64,000 bases of DNA, from positions 63,656,602 to 63,720,601 of the forward strand of contig NC_081554.1 of NCBI RefSeq assembly GCF_963082655.1. Direction: 5' to 3'. A program made the translations under genes and the position numbers. The notes under the pieces were generated by a model that ran no database searches, had not been told where the DNA came from, and was given only the letters and a program-made list of their open reading frames with translations. This DNA is from Stomoxys calcitrans. Its lineage: Eukaryota > Arthropoda > Insecta > Diptera > Muscidae. Below are positions 43,880 through 55,966 of the stretch, in pieces. Numbering within the stretch: the stretch's first letter is position 1; each line of letters begins with the position of its first letter.

Positions 43880-44880
43880 TTCCAGGAAATGAGTGGACGG
43901 ACGAGTTTGCCAGAAGGGGTTCGTCTTCGCCGGGCGGACTAGCCACCGGTCTTGCCTACGTGCCATTTGTCGAGCTACTGAACACAGTAGAGGGCCAGAG
44001 CGGTATTGGATGCAAGATGGGGATCGGTGGTTGGTTGCCGGACTGCAAAGGTGCTCTGCCCGGTCATCGACCGGAGGAGGACTAGGGAGTTGTTGGCGTT
44101 CGATAAGAGGTCGATCGGTTCTAACCGGACACTGTGTCATAGGCCGCATGGCGGCGCGCATGGGAATACCGCACAATGACTTCTGCAGGAGTTGCCTAGA
44201 TTACAGGAAGTGAGAGGGCGGACGAGTGCGCCTAGAGGGGTTCGCCTGCATTCGGTGGACCAGCCACCGGTCTTGCCTACGTGCCATTTGTCGAGCTACT
44301 GAACACAGTAGAGGGCCAGAGCGGTGTTGGATGCAAGATGGGGCTCGGTGGTTGATTGCCGGACTGCAAAGGCGCTCTGGCCGGTCATAGTCCGGAGGAG
44401 AACTATGGAATTGCTGGCATTCGATTAGAGGTCGACCGGTCATAACCGGACAATGTGTCATAGGCCGCATGGCGGCCTATTCTCCGCATGGCGGCCTATT
44501 CCCCGCATGGCTGCCTATTCCCCGCATAGGAATACCGCACAATGAATTCTGCAGGAGTTGTCTAGATTACAGAAAATGAGAGGGCGGACAATTGCGCCAA
44601 GAGGGGTTCATCTGCATTCGGCAGACCAGCCACCGTTCTTGCCTACGTGACATTTATCGAGCTACTGAACACAGCAGAGGTCCAGAGCGGTGTTGGATGC
44701 AAGATTGGGCTCGGTGGTTGATTGCCGGACTGCAAAGCCGCTCTGGCTGGTCATCGACCGGGGGAGGACTATAGATTTGCTGGTCGATCGCATCGCATGG
44801 CGTCGCGCATGGGAATATCGCACAATGACATCTGCAGGAGTTGCCTAGATGAGGATGAGACTATCGAGCACGTGCTGTGT
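43880..44880 (+). repeat. Three tandem copies of a 290-360-bp LINE segment
   Basis: Copies start near 43890, 44215 and 44575. Each holds GCCACCG(G/T)TCTTGCCTACGTG, GAGCTACTGAACACAG, GATTGCCGGACTGCAAAG-like and CCGCACAATGA words, ending CTGCAGGAGTTG(C/T)CTAGAT. Copy 2 has an extra local triplication of CCGCATGG(C)GGCCTATTC. The segment covers the RNase H C-terminal end to the zinc knuckle of the LINE (MGIPHNDFCRSCLD). The third copy continues into DEDETIEHVL. Confidence 0.85.
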
Positions 44881-45616
44881 TCTGGCTGAACTTGCGAACG
44901 TACCTCTAATAGATCTCCTGAAATTTGTTGACGAATCGGTTGGTTCCGATGGGAGGCCATAAGCTCCGGCGTAGGTACATCCGTGCTTTCGTCATACCAT
45001 CGTAGCATAATCGAGGCGTAAATAGCAAATCGAATCGAAAAAGTTTCCGATCGGATACCTGAGACGACACTTTAGGTCGAGTGCGAGGTAGTGCTACCAG
45101 TCTGGGAATGAAGTAACTCTGGTATTGCCATGCTTCCCAGATGGATCAAAGCTAAAGGACAAATTGGGCCTGGGGGTCTAAATTAAGAATCCAGAGACTG
45201 AGATCTGTTTTCGACTGCGTGACCATAATAAGGTCCTGCAGGCGGAGATCCGTGCGATCACGATCATCTTTACGGACAGTAAACTGGCCTTTAGGGCAAT
45301 AGCAACCAGGATGAAACATCAGGCAGCGCAGCGACAGGATTCTCAAAGCAGCCTACCGAACAAGAAGCCTATTTAATAAGATTTGGAAGACTAAGATAAG
45401 CAAAAAGATCATAGTACTGCAACATCAGGCAGTACAGGGACGGAAAAGTCAATACAGCCTAACGAATAGGGACCTGACGATGGAACCATTGCCGACTTTA
45501 TCATCATCCACCAGAGCCAGACAGCTACACACGTTCTGATGGATATGGAATGTAAGAAGGAAATTAACGCCTTCTCTGAGGATGGTACGATCCGCATCTA
45601 TAGGGAGATCTAAAAT
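44880..45616 (+). pseudogene. LINE RNase H-domain remnant, out of order
   Basis: In the plus frame near 45130, DGSKLKDKLGLGV-stop-IKNPETEICFRL and LQAEIRAIT match the N-terminal half of a LINE RNase H domain (DGSK; QAE). These normally precede the segment that is tandemly repeated at 43880-44880, so the order is rearranged or derives from a second copy. Stops interrupt all frames. 45350-45616 may be a further remnant. Confidence 0.6.
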
Positions 45617-46317
45617 AGCAAATGTTTGTTCTAAGAGATACTCTCGGAAATTTTAAATTTTCGTAAGTTTTCATGTTTCTTTCGTAATGTGTTTGATGCT
45701 TATAGTGAATTTAAAGTGAATTTCTTCCATAGCAGTTATTTGTCTTTTTGACATCTGCCACATCGATGTGGCAGCATACTATTTGTTGTAGTCCTTATCC
45801 AACTTGCAAATATTTTTCATTTTTATCGCTTTATTTTTGTTTATTTTGATATCCATCCACTGCCACAGAAATCTCTCTACAATTCTTTAGAGGATTTTCG
45901 CAAAGTACATGAAAACAACTACAATGCCACTAGGATTCACAGTGGCTACATGTACAAGTGCACACAGTATCTTTGACACCTGAGCAACTTAAATAAATGC
46001 CAATACACACAAAGCTGGATATAGTTCTCTGTGTCTATAACTACGATATTGTAAAGGCAAAGAAGAACATGGTACAAAAACAACAACAAACAAACTGATA
46101 AAAAAAAACAACAACTACTTTAAAACTGAGAGAAATATTTCAACGCATATAAAAACTTAAAATACCCAAACGACCCACGGACACAACGACCAAAAGAGGC
46201 AATGGTGCATTGAATATCTACATACAGACAAAATTCGTATTGACTGAGAGGAAGGAAAATTTTGGAATGTTTGTTAGGTTACAAGGAAGAGGGGAAAGTA
46301 ATTTTTGACTTAAAAAT
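45617..46317. other. Unique AT-rich sequence
   Basis: No repeat family or coding signal recognised. Low-complexity A-rich and CAA-rich stretches lie near 46075-46110. Confidence 0.45.
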
Positions 46318-46640
46318 AGATACTTAAAAAAAATGTGGTCTTTGAAGAAAATTGTACTAAAATTTTGTTTTTAAGGAAAAATTTACTAAAATTTTGAAAA
46401 AATGTACTAAAATTTGGAAAAAATTTACTAAAATTTGGGAAAATGTACCAATATTTGGGAAAATGTACTAAAATTTGAAAAAAATTTACTAAAATTTGGA
46501 AGAATTTTGCTAAAATTTGGAAATATTTACTTAAATTTGGAAAACTTTACTAAAATTTGGAAAAATTTACTAAAATTTTGTGTTTAAGGAAAAAGTCTTT
46601 AAGGAAACAAGTTGCCTAAATTATGTCTTTAGGGTCAATC
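46318..46640 (+). repeat. AT-rich minisatellite (TTTACTAAAATTTGGAAAAA units)
   Basis: A unit of about 20-28 bp, (A)nTTTACTAAAATTT(G)GG/TTGT, is repeated roughly 12 times with variation. The same motif continues after the LINE fragment, at 47291-48180. Confidence 0.85.
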
Positions 46641-46645
46641 CAAGG

Positions 46646-47290
46646 TTAAGGATCAATCCACGGAAGACGGGGCTCTTCACGCGTAGATACAAGATACCGG
46701 AGTTCAGACTCCCTTTCTTGAACGGGATCACCCTGCAGCTCTCGAAGGAGGCGAAGTACCTTGGCATTGTCCTCAATTCGAAACCGTCCATGAAGAAAAA
46801 TACCGAGAAAAGGAGCCGTAAGGCACTGAGCGCCTTTTACTCCTACAGGAGGATGTTCAGTAAGAAGTGGGGATAGCCCCTAAGATCATTTATTGGATGT
46901 ATGCGGCCATCGTGAGACCATTACTAGCCTATAGAGCACTGGTATGGTAGAATGAGAGGACGAGAGAGAGAAAAGGACGCGTTCGAATGATCTCGAGAAG
47001 GTCCAGAGACTGGCCTGCGTAGGGGTCACAGGGACACTGAGATCCCTACCGAAGGCAGGCCAGGAGGCGATGCTAGATATACAGCAATAAACACGGCCGC
47101 CAAGGTCTTGTTTAGGCTGAGGGATCTCGGAATCCTGGAGGAGGATGGTTGCTGCCACAGTTCGATTCGACTGAGGAGGATCTCCGTCTACCTGGTTCTA
47201 GGGCCAAATGGTGTGAAGGCATTCGCGATTAATTTTCCAGTGAGGGATGAATGGAAAGCGAATGTTGTACTTAAGGAGGATGAGATCTGA
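46646..47290 (+). pseudogene. Second copy of the RNase-H LINE RT/thumb fragment
   Basis: It is nearly identical to 42918-43587: RINPRKTGLFTRRYKIPEF, LSKEAKYLGIVLNSK and FPVRDEWKANVVLKEDEI. It starts and ends abruptly at minisatellite sequence and carries its own small changes. Its ends match the end of the first copy (GAGTAAGAAA), so it is a duplicated piece rather than an independent full insertion. Confidence 0.8.
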
Positions 47291-48180
47291 GTAAGAAAAA
47301 AGTTGCTTAAATCATGTATTTAGGAAAAATTTATCTGAAATTTTTTCTTTAGGTGAATGTCACAGGAATTTTGCCTTTAGAGAATTTTTTTTAAAATTTT
47401 GTCCTTAGGGAAAATTTTCAAAAATTTTTGGCAATCGGACAAATTTCGCAAAAACTTTGTCCTAAGGTAAAAATTTTTATGAAATTTTGGCTTAAAGAAA
47501 ATTTTCGCTGAAACTTTGTCTTAAGGGAAAATTTCTCTCCACAACTACCATCTCATCCTAATAACAGCCATATTTGTCGTTCATCCTTTGCTTCTTCTCT
47601 GAAATTTTTTCTTAAGGATAAATTTTAATATTAAAATTTTATCTTTAGGGAAAAATTTACTAAAATTTTGTCTTTGAGGAAAAATTTACTAAAATTTTGT
47701 CTTAAAGGAAAAAATGTCACGGAAATTTTGTCTTGAAAGAATTTTTATTAAAATTTTGTCCATAGGGAAAATTTCATTTCCATAAATTTTTTTCCTTAGG
47801 GAAAATTTCAATAAAATTTTTTCCTTAGAGAAAAGTTAAAGTCAATCAATCAAAACAATTTTTCCTTAAAGACAAAATTTACTAAAATTTTGTCTTTAAG
47901 AAAAAAAAAATTTACTAAAATTTTGTCTTTAAGAAAAAAAAAAATTACTTAAATTATGTTTTTTGGGGAAAATTATCTGAATTTTTTCTTTTTTCTTCTT
48001 GAGAGAATTTTATTAAAATTTTGTCCTTAGGGAAAATTAAAAAAAAAACAAAATTGTCCCCAGGACAAATTTTACTAAAATTTTGTCCGAAGAGAAAATG
48101 TTTGTAAAATTTTGGCTTTAGGAAAATGTTCGCTTAGATTTTGTCTTTAGGAAAAATTTCTTTCCAAAACTTCCATCTCA
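47291..48180 (+). repeat. AT-rich minisatellite, second block
   Basis: Units resemble TTTACTAAAATTTTGTCTTTAAGG, TTATTAAAATTTTGTCC and GGGAAAAATT. An embedded ordinary sequence (CATCTCATCCTAATAA, ATTTGTCGTTCATCC, TTTGCTTCTTCT) occurs at about 47545-47600 and again at about 48172-48228, so a block of about 625 bp is duplicated. Confidence 0.8.
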
Positions 48181-48229
48181 TCCTAATAAAAATCATATTT
48201 GTCGTTCATCCTTTGCTTCTTCTTTTCAT

Positions 48230-49273
48230 TCCTTTAGCTGGTTATTTCTCTTGCTGGTCCAGTGGCAAAAAACATTTAAACTAACAGTCCAAGGCGAGAG
48301 CAACGGCTAGCCAACAAGTGCAGTACTTAACGATGTTTTTTTTTCGTTTTTCACTTAAGGCATGCTTGCCGGCTCGTATATCGGCTAAAGGCTACAATTG
48401 AAAGGACTCAGCAAACAAGCGGCTGTAGAAAGAGATGTGTAACAATGTATGAGCAACTACTGTTACAACACCATCACCACCACCACCACCACTATTACTC
48501 GTAGTTCCCTTTTGGCTATGGTTGTAACAATAGATGCTGTTTGTGTTTTTTGTTGTTGTTTTATTTAGTGGATTTAACCAAAAGCTTACTTTCGCATCCA
48601 TGAATGGATGCGCCTGAGTGCGTGCGTGTGTGTGTGTGTAAGAGTTTAATGAAGCTGACCTAAGCCTTTAAACAAACATGTGCGCTCACCCTCTTACATA
48701 TACTCATATACTTCTGAGCAGAAGTTCATGCCAATATGTGTATATGCTGTATTAATATCTCATATTCTTACGATTTTGCTTTAAGCATTGGGCTGCCATA
48801 AAATGTGCAACCCTTTAAAGAATAGGTGTGGGTTAAAGCTTTTGGGGTTGGCCGTTTTCTGTACAAAAGTGTCGATTTTTATCGAAGTTGAATGACAGAA
48901 ACCCTAAGGCTTTTAACACAAAGCTTTGCTGATAGAGACTTTTTTGAAGATTACATATTCTCACCAGAAATTTTGGTTTAGAATAGAATTATAATTCGCT
49001 TGGGAGTGTGCCAGATGATGATGGCTTCAGTGGACATCAAGCTATTGGTTATTGCCTTTAGGAAGAAGGCAATTGAAAGTGGAATATCGACTTAGAAATA
49101 TATATACGTACCAGCCTAGGAGTATGTATAAAATAAACTTCAAAGACGCAAAACTTGCCAGAAAGGCATCAGTTCATGTTGTGTTGTCTGAAACTCTTTC
49201 AAAATATTGTGGTCACCTGAGGATCATTCCATCACCAAGGGACTAGAACAGTAGTATTATAGTTGCAATTATT
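48230..49273. other. Unique sequence with CAC and TG microsatellites
   Basis: Contains (CAC)n at about 48468-48492 and (TG)n at about 48622-48640. Apparent short frames are low complexity. No gene recognised. Confidence 0.5.
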
Positions 49274-49735
49274 AACTAGTAAAAGCGCATTAAGTTCGGC
49301 AGAGCCGAAACCCATATACCCTCCACCATGAATCGCTGGGATAAATTCTTCGAATGACCTTTTCAAATATTACGGAGCTCTATCAAAATGAACTGTACTT
49401 GCCATGGCTGTTCAAAATTTCTTAAAAAAAAGACACGATCAAAATTTCAGACAAATCGGATAATAACTGCTCCCTCTAGAGGTTCAAGAACTAAATTTGG
49501 GCGATCGTTCTACATGGGAGCAATATCAGGTTACGTGCAAATTTTCAGCAAAATCCAGTTGTAATTGCGTATTTTAAAGGCTCAAGAATTCAAATCTGAA
49601 GATCGGTTTATATGGCAGCTTTATCAGGTTATACACCGATTTGAACCACATTTAGCACAGTCCTTGAAAGTGAAAAGATAACACCTTGTGCAAAATTTCA
49701 GCCAAATCGAATTGGTTAGCTTTAAGTGTGAGTCT
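49274..49735 (-). mobile_element. HINE 3' part in reverse
   Basis: The tail complement is AACTAGTAAAAGCGCATTAAG. The hairpin TTCGGCAGAGCCGAA keeps the stem but changes the loop. About two array units follow (GATCGGTTTATATGGCAGC). The head side is replaced by an unrelated repeat at about 49740. Confidence 0.8.
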
Positions 49736-49744
49736 GCCCTCAGA

Positions 49745-49858
49745 CTCACTTAGACGTTTTCGTCCGTTGTGATACCACAGGAACAGTAGATGGAAGAAAC
49801 CTTGTAGCTCCTACCGTTGAATCATCCAGATCGCTTTAAAAAGCCCAATAACTTGCGA
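49745..49858 (+). repeat. Interspersed repeat fragment shared with 12588-12693
   Basis: TTTTCGTCCGTTGTGATACC, TCCTACCGTTGAATC, ATCCAGATCGCTTTAA and AAGCCCAATAACTTGCG occur in the same order as at 12588. Unknown family. Confidence 0.7.
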
Positions 49859-49894
49859 ACTTTCGAAGGAGTAAAGCTATGCCCTTTTGTAAGA

Positions 49895-50212
49895 GGTCAC
49901 CGTAGTGCAGAGGTTTGCATGTCCGCCTATGATGCTGAACGCCTGGGTTCGAATCCTGGCGAGACCATCAGAAAAAATGTTCAGCGGTGGTTTTCCCCTC
50001 CTAATGCTGGCAACATTTGTGAGGTACTATGCCATGTTAAACTTCTCTCCATAGAGGTGTCGCATTGCGGCACGCCGTTCGTACTCGGCTATTAAAAGGA
50101 GGCCCCTTATTATTGAGTTATTGAGGTGAAACTTGAATCGGACTGCACTCATTGATGTGTGAGAAGTTTGCCCCTGTTCCATAGTGGAAGGTCATGGGCA
50201 AAATTTGTATTG
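49895..50212 (+). mobile_element. tRNA-derived SINE, best-preserved copy
   Basis: The A-box-like TAGTGCAGAGGTTTGC and the perfect B box GGTTCGAATCC (near 49951) form an RNA polymerase III promoter-like head. The body follows: GAGACCATCAGAAAAAATG, CCTCCTAATGCTGGC, CATTTGTGAGGTACTATGCC, CGGCACGCCGTTCGTACTCGG, AAAAGGAGGCCCCTTATTATT, GAATCGGACTGCACTCATTG and CCTGTTCCATAGTGGAAGG. It ends near TTTGTATTGTATTTTG. About 320 bp. Confidence 0.85.
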
Positions 50213-50229
50213 TATTTTGTATAAAGCTA

Positions 50230-50735
50230 GGGGCCCTTTAAATCTTGCACAAATACTTTTTATTACTTAGGTTGGGATTGTGAATGGGCCAAATCAATAG
50301 ATGTTTTGACATGGTTGCCATATAAACCGATCTTGGGTCTTGACTTCTTGAGCCTCTAGAGGGCGAAATTCTCGTCCAATTTGACTGACATTTTGCACGT
50401 GGTTTTTTCGGTATCACTTCCAACAACTGTCATAAGTATCGCTAAAATCGGTTCATAACCTAATATAGCTGCCATATAAACCCATTTTGGATCTTTAATT
50501 TTTGAGCCACCAGAGGGCGCAATTCTCATCAGATTTGGCGGAAATTTTGCATGAGGTGTTTTATTATGACTTCCAACAAATGTGTTTAGTATGGCGCAAA
50601 TCGGTACAAACCTGATATAGTTGAAATAAAAAAAAATCTGGAATCTTGACTTCTTTGGCCTCCAGAGGGCGCATTTCTCATCAGATTTGATAGAAATTTT
50701 GTACAACGACTTCTCCCATGACCTTCAGCATGCGT
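50230..50735 (+). mobile_element. HINE (subfamily A) array fragment
   Basis: Three units with GCCATATAAACCGATCTTGGG and TTGACTTCTTGAGCC words; the last is diverged. It has no tail and joins directly to a HINE-C core at about 50736. Confidence 0.75.
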
Positions 50736-52057
50736 GTCTATCCGTCTGTCCGTCCTACTGTTCTAATCACTGTACACGCTTCAAAAATTAAAATATTGAG
50801 CTGAAATTTGGCACAGATACGTATTTTTGATGGACGCTGGTTAAGTTCTTGAACGGGCAAAATCGGACCATATTTGGATATAGCTGCTTTATAGACCGAT
50901 TTTCCGATATAGGGTCTAATGCCCATAAAAACTTTATTTTTCATCCGATTTCGCTGAAATTTGAAACAGTAGGTAATTTCAGGCCTCCCGACAACTGACC
51001 CAAATATGGCTCAGATCGGACTATATTTAGATATAGCTGCCATATAGACCGATCTCCCGATAAAGGGTCTGAAGCCCATAAAAGCTATATTTAATGCCCA
51101 ATTTCGTTGAAATTTGAAAGAGTGGGTTACCTTAAGCCTCCCGGCATCTAACCTAAGTATGGTTCAGATCGAACGATATTTAGATATAGCTGTAAAATAG
51201 ACCGATCTCCTGATAAAGGGTCTGAAGCCCATAAAAGCTTTATTTTTTAACCGATTTCGCTGAAATTTGAAACAGTGAGTAGCTATAGGCCTCTCAACTT
51301 CGAACCTAAGTATGGTTCAAATCGGACTATATTTAGATATAGCTGCCATATAGACCGATGTCCCGATAAAGGGTCTGAAGCCCATAAAAGCTTTATTTTT
51401 TAACCGATTGCGCTGAAATTTAAAACAGTGAGTATTTTTAGGCATGCTAACATCTAACCCCAATATGGTTTTAATCGGGCTATAATTAGATATAGCTGCC
51501 ATATAGACCGATCTGCCGATAAAGGGTCTGAAGCCCATAAAAGCTTTATTTTTTAACCGATTTCGCTGAAATTTAAAACATTGGGATATTTTAAGCCTCC
51601 CGACATCTAACCCAAATATGGTTCAGATCGGACTATATTTGGATATAGCTGCAATATAGACCGATCCGCCGATAAAGGATCTGAAGCCCATAAATGCATT
51701 ATTTTTATCCAATTTCGCTGAAATATGAAACAGTGAGTAGTTTAAGGCCACTCGCCATCCGACCCAAATATGGTAAAAATAGGACTGTAGTTAGATATAG
51801 CTGTCATATAGACCTATATGCCGGTTAAGGGTCTAAAGCTCATAAAAGCTTTATTTATTACGCGCTTTTGTTGAAATTTCAAATACAAAATTCAACAGTG
51901 ACTTCTATTTATAATACCACTCTATGTCCGTGCCGAATTTGAGTGCATAAGTTATCCAATTTTCATCAGATTGTGACGAAAGGGGGTTTACATATATACC
52001 CAAGGTGGTGGGTATCCAAAGTTCGGCCCGGCCGAACTTAATGCCCTTTTACTTGTT
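50736..52057 (+). mobile_element. HINE (subfamily C) with 153-bp array and tail
   Basis: A short GTCY tract (TCTATCCGTCTGTCCGTCC) is followed by AAATTTGGCACAGATACG and the array. GATATAG words lie at 50877, 51030, 51183, 51336, 51489 and 51642, every step exactly 153 bp. The tail is TTCGGCCCGGCCGAACTT and CCTTTTACTTGTT, ending at 52057. The head proper is missing, replaced by HINE-A array. Confidence 0.9.
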
Positions 52058-52821
52058 TTCTTCTTCTTATGAGGATCCTAGTTTTTGTCGATTTGTTTTT
52101 CCTTTTCGACAATTTTTGCATAATTTTGAATACCCCTTACTTTTTGAAGCAATAAACTTCTCTGTACTGCATTTAAACAGAAATTTAGGTAACAAAAGGG
52201 AGCATCCAGATGATGAAGTGCTACACTTAAATATTCCATGTTCATTTCATCATGTGTTCAAAGGAAAAACTGACTAAATAAGTTTTTTTCAAAAAAGGTC
52301 TATACCCTCAAACAAAAAGATAAGAAGAAATTTTAGTTACACATAACCGACAGATTTTGAACTTATGTAGTTTTTGTTTTACCTGAAGGAAATTTCCAAT
52401 AATAAATTTAGGTTGTTTTTTTATTGTAAGATACCTACAGGCTATTATCTCCATGTGTGCATATGTATTCATCATTGTCCCACAGTAACGATGGAACAAT
52501 AAACAGTTTTACTGTACACACACTTTTAAAGTGCAACAATATTTTTTAATGCTTGCTTGGCATTTATCCTTTTACGGTGCTGATGCTGTTGCTGTTACAG
52601 AGACCAGGAGACAGGATAAATAAGTCTATTTACATGTGCTCAAGCAATTTGTCACATGCTTGAGTTCATAAAGATCAAAACAATAAATTTTGATTTCTTT
52701 TTTCTCCAAATCTTGTCTTAGTTTAAAGGGAGAAAAGCACAAATGAGTTGCAATTACCTTAGTACTGATAATGGAAGGAAACAATTTAAGATATAAGGTT
52801 TTCGAACAGAAGTAAGGAAGA
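52058..52821. other. Unique AT-rich sequence
   Basis: No repeat or coding feature recognised. Confidence 0.45.
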
Positions 52822-55196
52822 AACAAGTTAGGAAAGGCAAAAGTCGGGCGGTGCCGACTGTAAAATACCCTACACCTACCCTGTCAGTACAATGTGGGAC
52901 CTATATCCAATTTTGATGGACCTCGGCCAGCAAATATGTTCAAACTGTAAAAACTACGGTTGACAAATGACAACATTATGGCAAATTACCCAAAATCTGA
53001 CGAACTTATACATGGGAGCTATATCTAATTCCTAACCAATTTCGAGCAAACTTCTCAGATAATGTGGTAGTCGTCGAGGAAAGCGTTGTGCAAAATTTTG
53101 ACAAGATTGGTCAAACAATGCGCTTGCAGTGGCTCTCGGGGTGAAAATCGGTCGTTATACATATATGACAGCTATATCTAAATCTGGGCCGATTTCAATG
53201 AAATTCACCAGTCATCAGAGTCATAAGAAAATCCTTCCTGCCAAATTTCGAGAGAATCGGTTTACAAATGACAATTTTATTGCAATAATACTGAAAATCG
53301 GACGAACATATGTATGGGAGCTATATCTAAATCTGAACCGATTTCGAGCAAACTCCTCAGATACTGTGGCAGTCATCGAGGAAAGCGTTGTACAATATTT
53401 TGGCAAGATTGGTCAATAAATTTGCTTGCAGTGGCTCTAGGAGTGAAAATCGGGCGATATATACATATGAGAGCTATATATAAATCTGAACCGATTTCCA
53501 TGAAATTCACCAGTAATATTGAGAGTCAAGAGAAAATCCCTCCTGCCAAGTTTCGAGAAAATCGTTTGACAAATGACAATTTTATTGCAATATTACTGGA
53601 AATCGGACGAACATATATATGGGAGCTATATCTAAATCTGAACCGATTTCGAGCAAACTCCTCAGATACTGTGGCAGTCATCGAGGAAAGCGTTGTACAA
53701 TATTTTGGCAAGATTGGTCAATAAATTTGCTTGCAGTGGCTCTAGGAGTGAAAATCGGGCGATATATACATATGAGAGCTGTATATAAATCTGAACCGAT
53801 TTTCATGAAATTCACCAGTAATATTGAGAGTCAAGAGAAAATCCCTTCTGCCAAATTACGAGAGAATCGATTAACAAATAAACAATTTATTCCAATATTT
53901 CTCAAAATCGGACGAACATATATATGAGAGCTATACCCAAATCTGAACCGATTTCGAGCAAACTCCTCAGATACTGTGACAGTCGTCGAGGAAAGCGTTT
54001 TGCAAAATTTTGACAAGATGGGTCAATAAATGCGCTTGCTGTGACTCTATAAGTTAAAATCGGGCGATATATATATGAGAGCTATATCTAAATCTGAATC
54101 GATTTCCATGAAATTCACCACTAATGTTGAGAGTCATAAAGAAACTTTTCTTTCAAATTTCAAGAGAATCGGTTAACAAATGACAATTTTATTGCAATAT
54201 TTCTCAAAATCGGACGAACATATGTATGAGAGCTATACCCAAATCTGAACCGATTTTGAGCAAACTCCTCAGATACTGTGACAGTCGCCGAGGAAAGCGT
54301 TTTGCAAAATTTTGTCAAGATGGGTAAATAAATGCGTTTGCTGTGACTCTAGAAGTTAAAATCGGGCGATATATATATATGAGAGCTATATCTCAACCTG
54401 AACCGATTTCCATGAAATTCACCACTAATATTGAGAGTCAAGAGAAAATCCCTCCTGCCAAGTTTCAAGAGAATCGGTTAACAAATGACAATTTTATTGC
54501 ATTATTACTGAAAATCGGAGGAACATATATATGGAAGCTATAGCTAAATCTGAACCGATTTCGAGCAAACTCCTCAGATAATGTGGCAGTTATCGAGGAA
54601 AGCGTTTCGCAAAATTTTGGAAAGATTGGCCAATAAATGTGATTGCAGTGGCTCTATGAGTGAAAATCGGGTGATATATATACATGAGAGCTATATCTAA
54701 ATCCTAACCGATTTCCATGAAATTCACTAGTAATCTTGAAAGTCGTAAAAAAAACCTTCCTGCCAAATTTCGAGAGAATCGGTTAACAAATGACAATTTT
54801 ATTGCAATATTACTGAAAATCGGACGAACATATATATGGGAGCTATACCCAGATCTGAACCGATTTTTTCCACTTTCAATAGGCTTCGTCTCTAGGCCGA
54901 AAAACATGCCTGTACCAAATTGGAAGACGATTGGATGAAAATTGCGACCTTTAATTTGTACACAAATTAACATGGACAGACGGACGGGCATACAGACGGA
55001 CGGACGGACATACAGACGGACGTACAGACAGACAGACGGACAGACAAACAGACGGACATAGCTAAATCGAATCAGAAAGTGATTTTGAGTCAATCGGTAT
55101 ACTTATCAATGGGTCTATCTCTCGTGCTTTTGAGTGTTACAAACAAATTCACTAAGTTATACTACCCTATACCACAGTAGTGGTGAAGGGTATAAA
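52822..55196 (-). mobile_element. HINE-2 subfamily, complete, with 302-305-bp higher-order units
   Basis: The tail complement is AACAAGTTAGGAAAGGC. The hairpin AGTCGGGCGGTGCCGACT has a different stem sequence from HINE-A. The AAGCGTT word recurs at 53081, 53383, 53688, 53993, 54295 and 54600, giving 302-305 bp, twice the usual monomer. The GTCY complement run is at about 54972-55060. The head complement (CACAGTAGTGGTGAAGGGTATA) ends at 55196. Non-coding. Confidence 0.9.
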
Positions 55197-55965
55197 AACA
55201 ATATTGTTTTTGTCTTTTTCTAAAATAATGGCCAGAAGAAAGATTGGCGTTTGGAGACTTTAATTCACAAACAAATTCAACCCTTGGCTCATGATACCTT
55301 TCTAAACAACCAAGCATAACAACAAAATTGCTAATATATGCGTTTTTTTAACTTTTGTTTTTCGACTTAATGATTTTTTTAGAAAAGAATTGTCCTATAC
55401 TATTTTTCAAAATTAAAGCATTGATAAAACATAAAATCTTACCAACCAATCGGCTATTGCCGTCTCTTTTAAAAAAAAATATTTTACCTATCTAACTTTT
55501 TTCCGACTTCTTTTTATCATTTGCTACACATTTATTTAAATTTTAATTGCCTAATATTGCCAAAACTCTGCTCTTAATAACACTTACAACCCTTTTAGTG
55601 ACTTCATCCTTTTGCTATCGTTCTACGACATATTTCGAAAATGCACTTAGATTTGATTTCAAAAATGCATGGAATAAATCATGCATTCGACTCGCTAGCC
55701 ACATGGTCCAGTGGTTTGTTGCTCCTCTCACCTGGAATACATTTGGGTTTGAATGCAGACGTGTTGGCATATTTAAATGTTATTAAATATTAAACAATTG
55801 AATGCTACAGAGCACAAGCATTGCCGCATACATATGCAATACTCTGGTCAAAAGGGGATTATAGCTTATATACAGTCTAGCGGCAATGCATGATGTTCAC
55901 TTTGCTCTAGGCAAAAGTAAAGCGAATTGAAACGAAATGTTATTCACTTTTGAGAAAAAAAAAAA
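55197..55965. other. Unique AT-rich sequence
   Basis: No repeat family or convincing gene. A frame at 55547-55786 has a hydrophobic start but no further support. Confidence 0.45.
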
Positions 55966-55966
55966 A

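Noticed and set aside
55547..55786. Small secreted-protein gene (hydrophobic N-terminus frame)
   Set aside because: Frame in AT-rich unique DNA with a non-ATG start and no conserved features; I have no evidence beyond composition.
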